Part shown: piece after piece, positions 44,301 to 55,469 of the stretch | Layout of the letters: each line of letters starts with the position of its first letter | Numbering within the stretch: the stretch's first letter is position 1 | Assembly (NCBI GenBank): GCA_902651635.1 | Contig: CACRSC010000004.1 | Location: 672,195-736,194 of the forward strand | Source of the DNA: Mastigamoeba balamuthi | Taxonomy: Eukaryota; Evosea; Mastigamoebida; Mastigamoebidae | Direction: 5' to 3' | DNA length: 64,000 nucleotides | Position numbers and translations under genes: made by a program | The notes under the pieces: model-generated | Told to the model about the DNA's origin: nothing | Databases searched by the model: none | Seen by the model: only the letters and a program-made list of their open reading frames with translations

Positions 44301-46034
44301 AGGTAGTTGAGGTTCTTGCGGTGGATCAGCAGGTTGAGCATGTTGTAGCCCTGGCGGATGACCTGCAGCCCCGCCTCGACCCAGTCGAGCTCGGTGATCT
44401 GGAAGAACTTGGTCGACTTGAGCGACCGCAGCAGGTTCTTCTTGCTCATGGCCTTGGGCGGCCGCTTGTGCAGCTCGTTGATCACGTGGCACTTGAGCAG
44501 CTTCTGGTAGCTCACGCGGACCTTGACCGGGTGCTGCGGCGGGCAGTGCTCCTGGTACCACGACTTGACCAGCGGCACGTCCATCGCCCTCCGCGTCTTC
44601 CCCGACCGCAGGTTGAACGGCCGCGGCGCCCAGTACAGCGCGATGCCCGTCGCCGTGTTGTCTGTGAAGAGCGGCCGCTCGGCCAGCAGGGGCTCCAGCC
44701 CGCGGGGCATCACAAACGTGTCGTCCTCGGTCCCCACCGCGCTGCTGCCCGCGTCGTCGTCGTCGTCCATCGCCACGTCCGCCTGCCCCTGGGCGCGCGA
44801 GGCCGAGGGGATGGGGTTGACGAGCGGGTCGAAGTAGAACGGCGGCAGGTCTGGCGAGTCGTTCTTGATGTAGCAGTTGCAGGGGTAGTGGTACTTGATC
44901 GGGTACACGCGCCGGGGCCGCGAGTTGTAGAGGTGCGGGAACGCGATCTTGTACTCTGTGCGGATCATCTGGCGGACGATGATCTTGGAGACGTCGTTGA
45001 ACTCGTTCCAGTCGTCGTTCTCGTCGTCGTAGTCGCGGAACAGCGGCTCGAACTTGGGCCCGCCCGGTATCGCGACGTTGAGCGCCTTGGCCGTGAAGAA
45101 CGACTTGGTCTCGAACAGGTAGAAGTAGTTCCTGTCCGTCAGGTCCGAGAGCAGCTGCGACGCCAGCCTGTGCAGCGTCCCCATGACCGGCAGCGTCAGC
45201 CGCCAGCGCCTGTAGCTCGGGCCCTTGACGTAGAGCTTCTCGTGCTGCAGCGGCCGGTGGTCGTAGAACCAGTCGTACACCGCCCCGTCCTCGTCCTTGT
45301 CCAGCTCGAGCTGCACCGCCTCGTTGGGCTCCACGTCGAGCACGTTCTCGCCGTAGTCCAGCGGCGGCTCCTCGTCGTCAAACGGCGGGAAGCGCATCCG
45401 CTTGAAGTGCCGCCGGTCGCGCTTCTCCCGCCGCATGGCGATCCACATCGTGCCCCACTGGGCGATGAACACCGGCTCGATGACCCACGGCACCTCGTTC
45501 ACGAACGTGATGGCCCCCGACTGGTGGTACTGCGCAGCATCAAAGCGTCCTGTGAGATCTTCGAGATAAAATAAAGGCGGAGATTCTATGCAATGCCGCA
45601 ATTCAATTCATCGCGAATCCAAAAAAAGAATGGTGGGAGTGGCGGCCGCCATCGCATCGGGGAGGGCTACTTACGAGGATCTTGCACTGCCGGACTTGCT
45701 CCCACGGCATGGGCATGTTCTCGAGCAGCTTGTAGACCGCGTGGGGGACGTACTTGAGGGCGCCGAGGTAGACGCGCTTGTCGTGCCTGTACTTGCGGTT
45801 GCTCATGTCGCCGTGGTCCTTGACGATCGTGCGCAGGTGCTCCGGGGGCATCTCCTCCTTCTGCGTCTCGGCGAAGCCGAATCTGCGCTTGTCTCCGTAC
45901 CGCTTGGCGCTCAGCTGGTCCCACTTGCGCGCCTTCTCGCTCAGCTCGTCCTGCACCGTCATCACGATGGGTTCGGCCATTGCCACGGTCTCGCCAGTCG
46001 GCGCTGGGGCCGCAGCCCCAGAGTCAACCTCCAT
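38634..46034 (-). CDS. PRP8: PRP8 spliceosome core protein
   Basis: Three exons (46034-45675, 45529-44122, 44053-38634) sum to 7188 nt, 2395 residues, close to the family length of about 2335. PRP8 is the U5 snRNP scaffold at the heart of the spliceosome. Hallmarks include MPWEQVRQ...[20 protein letters not shown] across intron 1, [61 protein letters not shown], the reverse-transcriptase-like and endonuclease-like regions, the RNase H-like domain, and a C-terminal MPN/Jab1 domain ending DVEDLFD. Intron 1 (45530-45674) is 145 nt, long for this window; intron 2 is 68 nt (44054-44121). Extra acidic residues ([10 protein letters not shown]) are inserted near residue 390. The start is divergent from the EEP gene. 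Confidence 0.97.
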
Positions 46035-46190
46035 TCCGCGCGCGCGCCGAATCCGCTTGGCTTGACTTTGCCAAGAGTTTTTTCGTCGTTTACGTCACCC
46101 CTCGGGGATAGAATCTCTTTATCTTGTTCAAACAGATTGACAAATCTTTTTATACTGAACTAGACTTACACACACACCGCTTGTTCCCAA
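46035..46190. promoter_or_regulatory. Divergent promoter of PRP8 and the EEP gene, with a CRE-like site
   Basis: A 156-bp spacer between opposite start codons. TTACGTCA at 46090-46097 (TGACGTAA on the other strand) is a typical bZIP/CRE-like site. An AT-rich GATAGAATCTCTTTATC element follows at about 46108-46124. Confidence 0.45.
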
Positions 46191-47111
46191 ATGAACCAAC
46201 CGGGTCCCCGCACCTTCAAGGCGCTGTTCCTGAACGCGCACCTGTTCCAGGGCGCCGGGGTCGCATGGATCTACTGGCCACTGGTCTACCGCGACCACCT
46301 GCGCGCGGACGAGATCGCCTCGCGTGCCCTGCGCTCGGGTGCGGACGTCTTCGCCCTCGCCGAGGTCTGGCCCGACTCCCTCAAGCAGGCCATCGCCAAG
46401 GCCTGCAGCGCGACGTACCCGCACGCCTGGTGGCCGCCGCGTGGCCCCGGCGTCCTGGTGCTGGGCTCGGGCCTCATGGTCCTCAGCAAGCACCCCATCG
46501 ACGCCACCGCCTTTGTGGGCTACAAGCGCCTCTGCGGCGCCGACTACATGTCGCGCAAGGGCGCAGCGTACGTGCGCACGGGGGGCGCCGACGTGTTCTG
46601 GACGCACGTGCAGGCCAACTCGTCGCCCAAGTGCGTCGAGTACCGCAGGGAGAACCTCGCGCAGCTGGCCCAGTTCGTGCGCGGCCAGCAGAAGGCCTCG
46701 GAGGCGGCCGGGACGCCCGCCGAGTGCACAGTGGTCCTGGGCGACTTCAACGTCTGCGAGACCGCGGGCGCAGAGGTCACGCAGGAGTACAGAGACCTCT
46801 GCGCGACGCTGGCCGGCGCGGGGCTCGTCGACGCGCTGAGGGCGCTGCACCCGTCGCACCGCGACACGCCCGCGACGACCAACGACGCGCCGACCAATGG
46901 GCTGGTCAGGCTGTTCACGAGCGACAGCCAGCCGCCCCAGCGCCTCGACTACGCGTTCGTGCCGCAGGGAGCGGCGGTGCAGTCGTGCAGCGTGCTGCGC
47001 GACTGGGTTGTTGTCGACGAGAGCAAGGCCGAGGGGGACCCCCTGCGCAGCCTCGATGCGAGCGACCACTACCCTATCGAAATCGCCATGAGCCCACAGA
47101 GCCAGAACTGA
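46191..47111 (+). CDS. Endonuclease/exonuclease/phosphatase (EEP) family protein, sphingomyelinase-like
   Basis: An intronless frame of 306 residues with the EEP fold. Expected metal and catalytic residues are visible: Asn in LFLNAHLF, Glu in FALAEVW, His in FWTHVQAN, Asp/Asn in VVLGDFNVCET and the terminal SDHYPIEI. The layout is nearest to neutral sphingomyelinase-type phosphodiesterases, but inositol phosphatase or nuclease activity cannot be excluded by eye. No signal peptide or membrane helix is seen. It is divergent from PRP8. Confidence 0.85.
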   Translation: MNQPGPRTFKALFLNAHLFQGAGVAWIYWPLVYRDHLRADEIASRALRSGADVFALAEVWPDSLKQAIAKACSATYPHAWWPPRGPGVLVLGSGLMVLSKHPIDATAFVGYKRLCGADYMSRKGAAYVRTGGADVFWTHVQANSSPKCVEYRRENLAQLAQFVRGQQKASEAAGTPAECTVVLGDFNVCETAGAEVTQEYRDLCATLAGAGLVDALRALHPSHRDTPATTNDAPTNGLVRLFTSDSQPPQRLDYAFVPQGAAVQSCSVLRDWVVVDESKAEGDPLRSLDASDHYPIEIAMSPQSQN

Positions 47112-47239
47112 AGGCCCTGTGAGGGCTGTGTGGGATAATAACACTGAGCAGCGTACACGAGACCCCACTGTACCCAGCCGCAGGGGGAAAACAACCAAAA
47201 GCCGTGGCTTCACGGGGAATACCGACACAAGGGGTGTGT

Positions 47240-50133
47240 TCAACTGTTCGAGGACGTGCGGGGCGATTGCTGGACGATGACATCGTCGCACACAGAGTGG
47301 CGCCTGTCGCAGTACGTGAAGACGGCGTCCGAGTGGACCGGCAGGGGCCGCACGATCCTGAGGTCCTTCCAGCGGTACAGGTCGCTGTCGTAGCTGAGCC
47401 CCGAGAGCGAGCTGAGCTCCCTAGCGATCACCGCGCTGACCGTGGCCTGCTCCCCGTCCTGGTACTTCATGAGCTCCAGCATCACGCGGGCCAGGTTGTG
47501 CAGCGCGAAGCGGTTCTGTGTGTTGACCGAGAGGCACTCAAAGTACTTGAGGGCCGACTCGTACAAAAACTCCTTGGCCCTCCTCGGCTCTTTGCTCGCG
47601 CGGTTCCTGAAGTCGAACGCCTGCTGGAACGACAGCAGGAAGACTTGCTGTATGTCGGGAACCAGCGCCAGCGGCAACCTGAGGTCGCACATGCCCTGCA
47701 GGCGGCCCAGGTGGTTGCTCGATCCGATGACCCTCGCGCCCAGGGCGAACAGCGCCCGCGAGATAGCGGCCTCCATGACGGGCTCGATGACGCACGACAG
47801 ATCGATCGGCAGCGGTGTCGGGAAGCACGCCTTGGTCTGCGAGAGCAGCGTGTCCCATAGGTCGGGGTCTCTCTGGCGGAACAGCTGCATCATCGTCTTG
47901 ACTTCTTGTAGGTCCCTGTCCTTGGCTGCCAGCCGTATGCGGAGCTTTGCTATGTTCTTAAGCACCCTGCGCCAGGGAAGAGAGCGTGAGAGCCGAGGAG
48001 ACAGAGGTGGTGACGTGCCTGGAAACGATTTCCGTGAGCAGGACGAACTTGAGGCGGGGGTTCTTCACGAGCTGGTAGAGGAGCCCCAGGTATCGCATGT
48101 TGATGCCGGACGAGTGCAGGAGGAAGATGAGGAACGGCACAGGCAGCTTCGGCTGCTCAGACCAGAGGATGTCCAGCTTCTCCGCCGTTGCCGGTATGTG
48201 CTTCCTTTCCAGAAAGTCTCTGGCAGCTGCCACCTGCTGCTCGCACAGTTGTTCCTCTGCATCGAGCATCTGGTCAACGACATCAGAGAAAGCCATCTTC
48301 GATTGGGGTTGGGGCGGCAGCACGCACCCACGGAGAGAAGGTGTCGCTGCAGAGCGGCTTGCGGTACACCTTCAGGAACTCACATCGGAACAGGCGAACG
48401 AGCCGCTCAGAGGCCTCTTTCAGAGCGTACGGTGAGTGAGGGCAGCGACAGCCACTGTTGCAGTACCACACGGCGGGAAGATCCGCGCAAAGTCGACGCA
48501 ATACAGTTCGCCGCCAGGAGTTCGGTGCACCTCGAAGTCAATGGGCAGCGACGTCTTGAACTGGGGGAAGCAGCCGGGGGGGAGTCAGCAGGAGCCACGG
48601 TGAGTGGTGGGTGTTGCATACGTTTCCCGAAGACCGCGCGTTGCGGATGTTGTGCTTCTTGAGGAACAGCCACCCCGCAACCTGCTCCACCATTGTCTTG
48701 GCAAACGATTGCTCTCTGTGGCGGTGCCGCAACTGTCAGAGCGACCGGGAGGGATTGAAGCCTGTCAGGGGGTCAAGGGCACGCACGGGCAGTCTTTGAT
48801 GGTGAGGCCAGCGTCCGAGGAGCCAATGGCGAGGGTGTCCTTGCCGATGGGCAGCACGCTCGAGGCGAGCACGCGGTAGCCCATCCAGTCGATCAGGCAC
48901 ATGAGCGGGAACCTCACGTACTTGAGGTACCCCGACATCAGCGTGCCGTACGTGAACCCCTGCAGGCCCTTCATCTCGTGCCCCGCGACCTTCATCGCCG
49001 CGTCGATCGACCCGTTGTAGATGGCGTTGTTGTCGAGCGCAAACTTGAAGAACACCTGCAAGGATCCGGGGAGAAGGGGGGAAGAGGGGCAACATTGCCG
49101 TTACGTTGAGTTTCCCGGCCGTTTCCCTTAAGAGTGACAAGCGCACCCCGCCGATGATGTACTTCTCTCCGCCTGCAAGACCGCCTACGTTGATGTGCTT
49201 GATGTGCCTCTGCTCCTCTGGCACGAACCTGCGTGTGTACGGGCGCCAGGCGCGGGGATGAGGAAGGGGGGAGGGGACCACGGCAAGCTGTGCGCGCCTC
49301 TCGGCGATCAGAAGGCGGGCGCCAGTCGTGGCCGCGTCGACAAACTTCCTCTCGAGCTCGTTGAGCTCGCGCGCCTGCGTCTCGCGCGCCTCGAGCCCCT
49401 CGTTGTAGTGCCTGCTCTTGATCTCGCTGTACACCCTGTCAAAGTCCTTCTCCAGCATCGCCGTCTGCGCTCCCCTCCCCCATCCCCCGTTACTCCCCGC
49501 AGCCGCGCCACAGCGCAGGAGGGGAGGAGGGGGGAGGCGGGCAGAGAGGGCGCGCGCACGACGTCCGAGCTCGAGAGGGGCGGCGCGGCGGCGGCGGCGC
49601 GCGCGGCGGGGGCGCACATGTGGCCAGAGGCCTCAGCGCGGCCGTACTCCTCGGCCGACTCGCGGATGGCGCGGGCCATCTCGAGGTCCTCCTCCGACAT
49701 GGGCAGCGGCGGCGTGGGCGGCGGCGACGGTATGTCGCTGTCCAGCTCCAGCGGCGGCGACGGCGCCACGTGCTCCCTCCTGTCCACGATCGTCGCTGTG
49801 GGAGGGGAGAGAGAGGGGGGAAGAGGAGCGGCGGGAGGGGTGAGGGAGGACAGTTGGTGGGCCCGCGCAGGCAGTGAAAAACGCACGCGAGACGACCTCG
49901 ATGACGGGGGGCAGGCCCAGGGTCTCCTCCGGAGGCGGCGGGGAGGGGGGCGACGGGGGCGACGGGGGCTCGTCGAAGGGGGGCGGCGAGGCGGTGGCCA
50001 CGGGGGGCCGCCGTATGCGGGGGACCTCCTGGCCCGAGACTCTGAACATCGGCGGCGCGGCAGATTCTGGAATGTGCAGATATCCCGGGGTCCGGGCGCT
50101 GGCACGGGGGCCCGAGGGCACCGGCAGGTCCAT
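47240..50133 (-). CDS. CLU-domain protein with UIM-like motif
   Basis: A gene with about eight or nine exons. The N-terminal 100 residues from ATG 50133 are Pro-rich. Next comes EEDLEMARAIRESAEEYGR, which fits a ubiquitin-interacting motif. The core matches the CLU (clustered mitochondria) domain: YNGSIDAAMKVAGHEMKGLQG, VRFPLMCLIDWMGYRVLA, LPIGKDTLAIGSSDAGLTI, GELYCVDFARIFPP, FLKVYRKPLCSDTFS and SGINMRYLGLLYQLV. The C-terminal 240 residues include a TPR-like helical region (ALKYFECLSVNTQNRFALHNLARVML). CLU proteins bind mRNAs for mitochondrial proteins and affect mitochondrial distribution. This protein is shorter than the usual 1300 residues and lacks the N-terminal GSKIP region as far as I can see. 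Exon joins are approximate. Confidence 0.82.
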
Positions 50134-50467
50134 GGCGAGGGGCTGCGCTGATGGGTGGGGACAAGGGGGAACCCGTACGCGGTGCGCCTTACCAAAAACA
50201 AGCACGAGTATTTATCCCGTCATTACAGCGGAGCGGGCAAAAATATCCCGCCAAACGGGAACGGAAAGTGCCACCCGGCGCCACCCGACGCTCAGGCGAG
50301 GCGGCTCCGGGGGTGACGGTGTGGCGGGTGCTACGGGGGTTGGGCGGGGGGTTGACCTTTGCACGGATCGGGCATAATCTTGGAGGGGAGAGAGGGGACG
50401 ACGTGTCCCCCTATATTAAAAATCTTCCCTTTTCCTGCCCCCAAACCCCTTCTGTCTTTGCGACACG
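50134..50467. promoter_or_regulatory. Divergent region between the CLU and F-box kelch genes
   Basis: A spacer of 334 bp. A TATA-like GATAAATA on the minus strand (50209-50216) lies about 76 bp before the CLU start. On the plus strand TATATTAAAA (50412-50421) followed by ATCTTCCC lies about 50 bp before the F-box kelch start. Confidence 0.5.
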
Positions 50468-52229
50468 ATGGACTGCGAGTGCTTCCTCGACCCTCTCCGT
50501 GCGGCCTCCCCACCCGCGCCCCCGCCCCCCGTGCCCTCGCCGCATGCGTCCGCGAAATCGCACCACGCCCCCCGCTCCCGCGTTGTCCCTGCGGAGCACG
50601 CTCCCCCTCCCCCAATTAACGGACCCCAACCCCACCCACATTGGGGCTGCGTCTGTGACTCCGCATCTCCCCCCTTCTCCTCTCTCGCCGACTCACCGAC
50701 CCCCACAGCGCCGCTGCCGCTCGAGGTGTTCCACATCGTGCTGTCGGCGCTGGACCCGCAGGACCTCTGCCGCGCGGCGCTCGTCAGCCACGCGTGGCGC
50801 TCGGCGTGCGCGGACCAGCGCCTGTGGGACCGCTTCTGGTTCGCTTGCCGCACGACAAACGCCGAGGCCGACTGCCCGCAGGGGCGCGTCTGCCACGTCG
50901 CCGTGCCCGACGGGCGCGTGGCCGGCCGCCTGTGGGTCTTCGGCGGGGACGTGGGGAACCCGTTTGGCGGGTTCATCATCGGCGTGCACTCGTCGCTGTG
51001 GGCGCTCGACGTGGGGCCCGCGCTCTCGTGCAGGTGGACGCCCGTGGAGCTCCGCGGGGGCCCGAGGCTCACGGAGCACAGCGCCGTGGTGCACGACGGG
51101 TCCCTGTGGGTCTTCGGCGGCAACAACGGGGCCTCGGGCGCCGGGTTCTCGAACAGGGTCTGCCGCATAACTGTCGGCTCCGGCAGGACCGACGACCAGG
51201 GCCGGCTCGTCGAGGTCTGCGAGGACGTGCCCGTCGAGGCCCCGCTGCCGCGCCCGCGGTCCGCCCACACGGCTGTCGTCTACAACCGCGAGATGTCCGC
51301 TGCCCGCTGGCAGGGGGGCCTCCGCCCTCACTGTGTCTCACTTTTTCTTTGTGTGTCTCCCTTCTCTCTCTCTCCCCCCGTGCAGGATCGTGTTCGGAGG
51401 ATGGGACAACACCAGGTCGTTCGGGGACCTGTGGGTCCTCAACTTGGGTGAGCACCGCCGCGGGCCGCAGCCGCTTTACCCCGCTGACGGACGGACTTGC
51501 TCGCGCAGACACTTGCCGCTGGCGTGAGGTCGAGCAGACGGGCGACGTTCCGTCCCCGAGGAGAACGCACAAAGCTGCAGTCGTGGGCAACAAGATGTGC
51601 GGGCCCACCCAAAAATTGGTGGCAGAAGGTTTGACCGAGGGGGCTCGCACAGGTACCTGTACGGCGGGTGGTGCACCGGGCAGCCGACAGAGTCCTTCGG
51701 CGACATGTACTGCCTGGACCTCGGTAGCCTCCAAGCCGCATTCGCTGTTCGTCTCTCAATGCAGACTGCATGTGCAGACACATGGGTGTGGAAGCGCCTG
51801 CGCGTCGAGGGGGACATCCCAGTCGGTCGCGCGCGGTGCTCGCTCACTGCCCATCCCGAGCTCCCGATCCTCTACATGATCGGCGGGTGGAACAGGAAGA
51901 CACACTTTGCCGAGTTCTACGCCTTCCACATCCGTGCGGCTCGCATCGCCTTGGCGCTGTCTGACGGGCTCCTGCAGTGCAATCCAGATGGAGGAGGCTC
52001 GACAGCAACCTGGGGCTGCTGACGGATGGGATCGGGCAGCACTCGTGCTGCGTGTCTGGCAACACTCTGGTTGTTTTCGGGGGCTATGTCCACGCGCAGA
52101 AGCAGTGCAGCAACACGGTGAGACCCTTTCGCCTCGCACCTTCCTCTGACCGACGCGACGCAGGTCTACCTGCACCGCATCGCATCAAACGAGTTCATGC
52201 TCCCGCGTGGCGAGACTTTTAGGGCCTGA
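50468..52229 (+). CDS. F-box and kelch-repeat protein
   Basis: A multi-exon gene starting at ATG 50468. A long first intron (about 50499-50711) is likely, because the intervening frame is low complexity and joining DPL to PPLPLEVFHIV gives a clean F-box (LPLEVFHIVLSALDPQDLCR ... HAWRSAC). About five kelch repeats follow (LWVFGGDVGN, LWVFGGNNGAS, IVFGGWDNTRSFGDL, YLYGGWCTGQ, YMIGGWNRKTHFAEF, LVVFGGYVH), split by five or six short introns, ending YLHRIASNEF... at TGA 52227-52229. F-box proteins recruit substrates to SCF ubiquitin ligases through the repeat domain. The substrate is unknown. Confidence 0.85.
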
Positions 52230-52403
52230 TGGGGCCACTTTGTACTGCTTGTTGAATAGAGAGATGGAATTAGAGAGCTTCATTGCTAGTGCTCCTGAAC
52301 GCACAGGTTTGCTTTTGAGCACCCTCGCTCCAGGAACGGCTTCATAAACCCACGCATTTTGATAAAGACCGAATACTATTCATGAGCCCACCGCGGTAAG
52401 GTG

Positions 52404-55151
52404 TCACCTGCGGCTGGGTGGGGGAGGGGGAGGCAGGTTCTTCGACGGAGGTGTGTGAACTGCCCTCGGTGACCTGAGAGCGGCAATCGCCGGGATCTCT
52501 GGTATCGAGGACTCGCGACGCACGACGGGTGGCGGCGGCGGCGCTCTCTCCGGGGGGTCCGGCAACCGCTTGTCGGGCAACGGTGAGGTGGTGCCCCCGT
52601 GCATGGCGTAGCAGGGCGGCGACGGCAGCGGCGAGGACGCCGTGATGGACGGCGACTGATGTGGTTGCGGCGCGCTGGCTTCGCGAGGGAGCGGGTGCGG
52701 CTCCTGATCCTCCGGCGTGGCTGGCACCTCGGGCTCCTCGTCGGCGTCGTCATCGAAGTCGGGGTCCTCGTCTTCGTCGTCCACATCGTCGTCCTCCTCT
52801 ACTTCCATGGAGCAGTCCGGCTCGATGGCAGTCGGGGACGCGCTCGTCTCCGGTGCCCCGCAGGGGTGCACAGAAGGCGACGAGGCGGCGGCCTGCGTGT
52901 CCCCGGCAACGACGTGTATTCTGTGCACGGGCTGGGGCAGCGGTCTGCGCCACTTGGCCAACTGGGCATACTGGGGGGCTCCCATCTGCGGGGCTGCCGC
53001 GGGTTGCGGGTGTGGAGGGGACCGCTCCGGCAACGGCGGCATCCCGTGCAGCGTCACCGACGACGTCGATCGCACCACCGGCACGCTCTGCGCCATGATG
53101 GCCGGCGGGGGCCGTTGCGGTCTCCGCAGTATCTCGCTGCTGCTGCTGGACCTCTCCAGCGGTATCATAGGGGCTCCCGGCGAGCGCCTGCGCTCCCCCA
53201 GCACCGCGTTGAGCGCCTTGTTCATCTCCGCCCGCCCGAGCTGCGCCTGCAGTTGTGGCGACAGCGGGCTGCTGATCGGGGATGCAGTGCCCGACGCGTG
53301 CTGCGGCGTAGGCGACTTGGTCTTCTCCACTAGCGCCGCCGCGTGCTTCTGCTGCAGGTCTGCCATGGCGGTGGCCTTCTGCTGCCTGTTCGGCGAGCGG
53401 CGACTTGAGAAAGTGAAGGAGGAGGGAGGAGCCACCGGGGGGGAGACGCGCACTGGAGGTTCTTGAGCCACGTGGCCTTCTCTTCGGGAGTGCTGCAGCA
53501 CAGCAGGCTGCAGTTGCCCTCGCCGAGCAGGCCGAAGCTGGACGAGTCGAGCCTCGTCACCCGGATGGCGTTCTGGTAGTCCCTCGTGTCGGGCACGTCC
53601 TCGAAGTTTGCCTTGGCCAGCGTGAACACCGCGCTCAGCTTCAGCTTGTTGCCCGCGTTGATTTGGCAGAACACGATCTGGCGTGCAAGCGCACAGGGGC
53701 GTACGAGAGTCAGACAGCGCTCGTGCGGCACGGTGAGCGGATTGCAATGTGTGCCATAGGTAGAGAGGCGCAGTGAAAAGGTGGCATGCAAGTGGGGAAT
53801 AATGCGAGAAATACAGTAATGACAAGCGAAACGGGAAACAGTCCCCCCTTGCGGTGCTCGGCGCGTACGAGGTCGCTGAACAGGAAGCAGTGGCGCGTCT
53901 GGGACTTGCCGTGGACGATCTTGGTGAAGACGCCCTCGGCGATGAAGACCCGCGAGGGGTGCACGAGGTTCATGTCCTTGCTGCCGATCTGCTTGTTGAT
54001 GTCCAGGATCCGGCGCAGGTTGTCCGAGTACGACTTGTTGTTGTTGATGCGGTCTATCGAGGCCTGGATCTTCTGCAGCGCCGCGACCGTCGGCGCGTAG
54101 TCCGAGTGCGAGGGGTCCGTGTACTTCAACAGCTCCTGACGTAACGCAGGGGTTTCTTGCTCCGATGAGACACAAAGTACAGCGATGATCAACGAGAGCG
54201 GTAACCCAACACGGCCCGCGGACCTTGAGCAGCAGCGGGTACTTGAGGACGCGCTGGAACGGCTTGACGATGTAGTCGATGACGTCGAGGTTCGTCCGCG
54301 TGCTCGCGCGGCACCTCTGCAGGAACTGCCTGACGTGCGAGTTCTTCTGCAGCTCCTTCATCTTTTCCAGCACAGCCTCCTGCGCGGTTTTGCCGCCGTT
54401 TCTGTCACCATTTCCGCTCGCGGCGTCACGGGGGGAGCGCGCGCTGCAGCAGCTGCTGCACCTGGTTGTTGCAGAACACCGAGTAGTACTCGAGGTTCGA
54501 CGAGGCGAGCTGGATGAACGTCGAGCCGATGGCCGTGTCTGGCGACTGCTCCAGCCGCAGCTGCAGCTCCGTCTGGAAATCGGTGTTCATCTCGAAGATC
54601 GTCTCCACCGTCCCGAACTGCACCAGCAGCACCTGACGCCCGCCCACGCCCCCCAACGCGCAAGCCCGTCACACAAAAGCTGCAAGGGGACAGGGGGCCA
54701 CCAAACTCAACCCCCACTTTCCCACCCCCACACTGCACACGCAAACACACAAAGCGCAGTGTGCGCACAGTGTACTCGGGGGTCGCCAACAGGTCGGCAA
54801 AGTTGGTCTTGAGCGGGTGCACAAAGAACACGATGAACGTGTACATGTCCTCCAGGTACCTGGCGCAGAGGGGGGAGGGGGGAGGGGTCTCAGGCGGGGC
54901 GTCGGAAGCCCCGGGAGGGGGACAGCGCACTTGCGCTCGGTGTCGACGATCTCCTGGATGACGAGGGAGCGCAGGCGCGAGGTGTCCTGCTCGCCAGCCG
55001 CTGCGGCCTCGGCGGCGCTGGCGGACTGGTCGCGCTCGGGGTCGGCCATCCTGAGCGTCTTGCGCATCGACTTGCGCATCGACTTGCGGGTGATCACGAG
55101 CAGGTCGGGCGACGACCCGCCGCCGCCGCCAGATTTCTTGCCCCTCCACAT
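52404..55151 (-). CDS. RhoGEF with DH and PH domains and a Pro-rich tail
   Basis: A gene with about seven exons starting at ATG 55151 (MWRGKKSGGGGG). The DH domain runs from LVIQEIVDTERK/YLEDMYTFIVFFVHPLK through RASTRTNLDVIDYIVKPFQRVLKYPLLLK, the most conserved DH helix, to ELLKYTDPSHSDY. The PH domain follows (VFIAEGVFTKIVHGK, RHCFLFSDLV, LLCCSTPEEKATWLKNL). The last 400 residues are Pro/Ser-rich with an acidic run (EEDDDVDDEDEDPDFDDDAD) and several PPxP stretches that could bind SH3 domains. Such proteins activate Rho-family GTPases and so control actin. The target GTPase is not evident. Exon borders are approximate. Confidence 0.9.
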
Positions 55152-55469
55152 CCTCTCCGCTGCAGGTGCTCGCGCGCGCGAGGGGCCAAAGGGGTGGTGG
55201 TGACGCTTGCCACTGATGCGCTCTGGGCAGACCTCGTGAACTGGGGGCGGGGAGTGGGCGCTTCGAGGTTTTGAGCCTTTATTTGTGCGATCCAACCGGT
55301 TTTACCTGCTGATATTTTTGCCCTCAGCCACGAAAATCAGCGCAGTGTGGAACAGATAGATATCCATGCCTAAGAGGAAGCCGCAAGTGCACGTGGACAG
55401 CAGGTCGCTCACTTGGGTGAGGCTTTTGCGTTGCCGTTGCATTAACGGAAAAAACGTGTGGGGGTTAAC
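55152..55469. other. Intergenic stretch upstream of the RhoGEF gene
   Basis: About 320 bp between the stop of the Gln-rich gene and the RhoGEF start. It has an AT-rich portion (55270-55340) with a possible TATA-like element (CAAATAAAGG on the minus strand) and no visible gene. Confidence 0.4.

Noticed and set aside
44105-45574. A 489-codon plus-strand frame opposite PRP8 exon 2
   Set aside because: Antisense shadow of PRP8; no recognisable domain.
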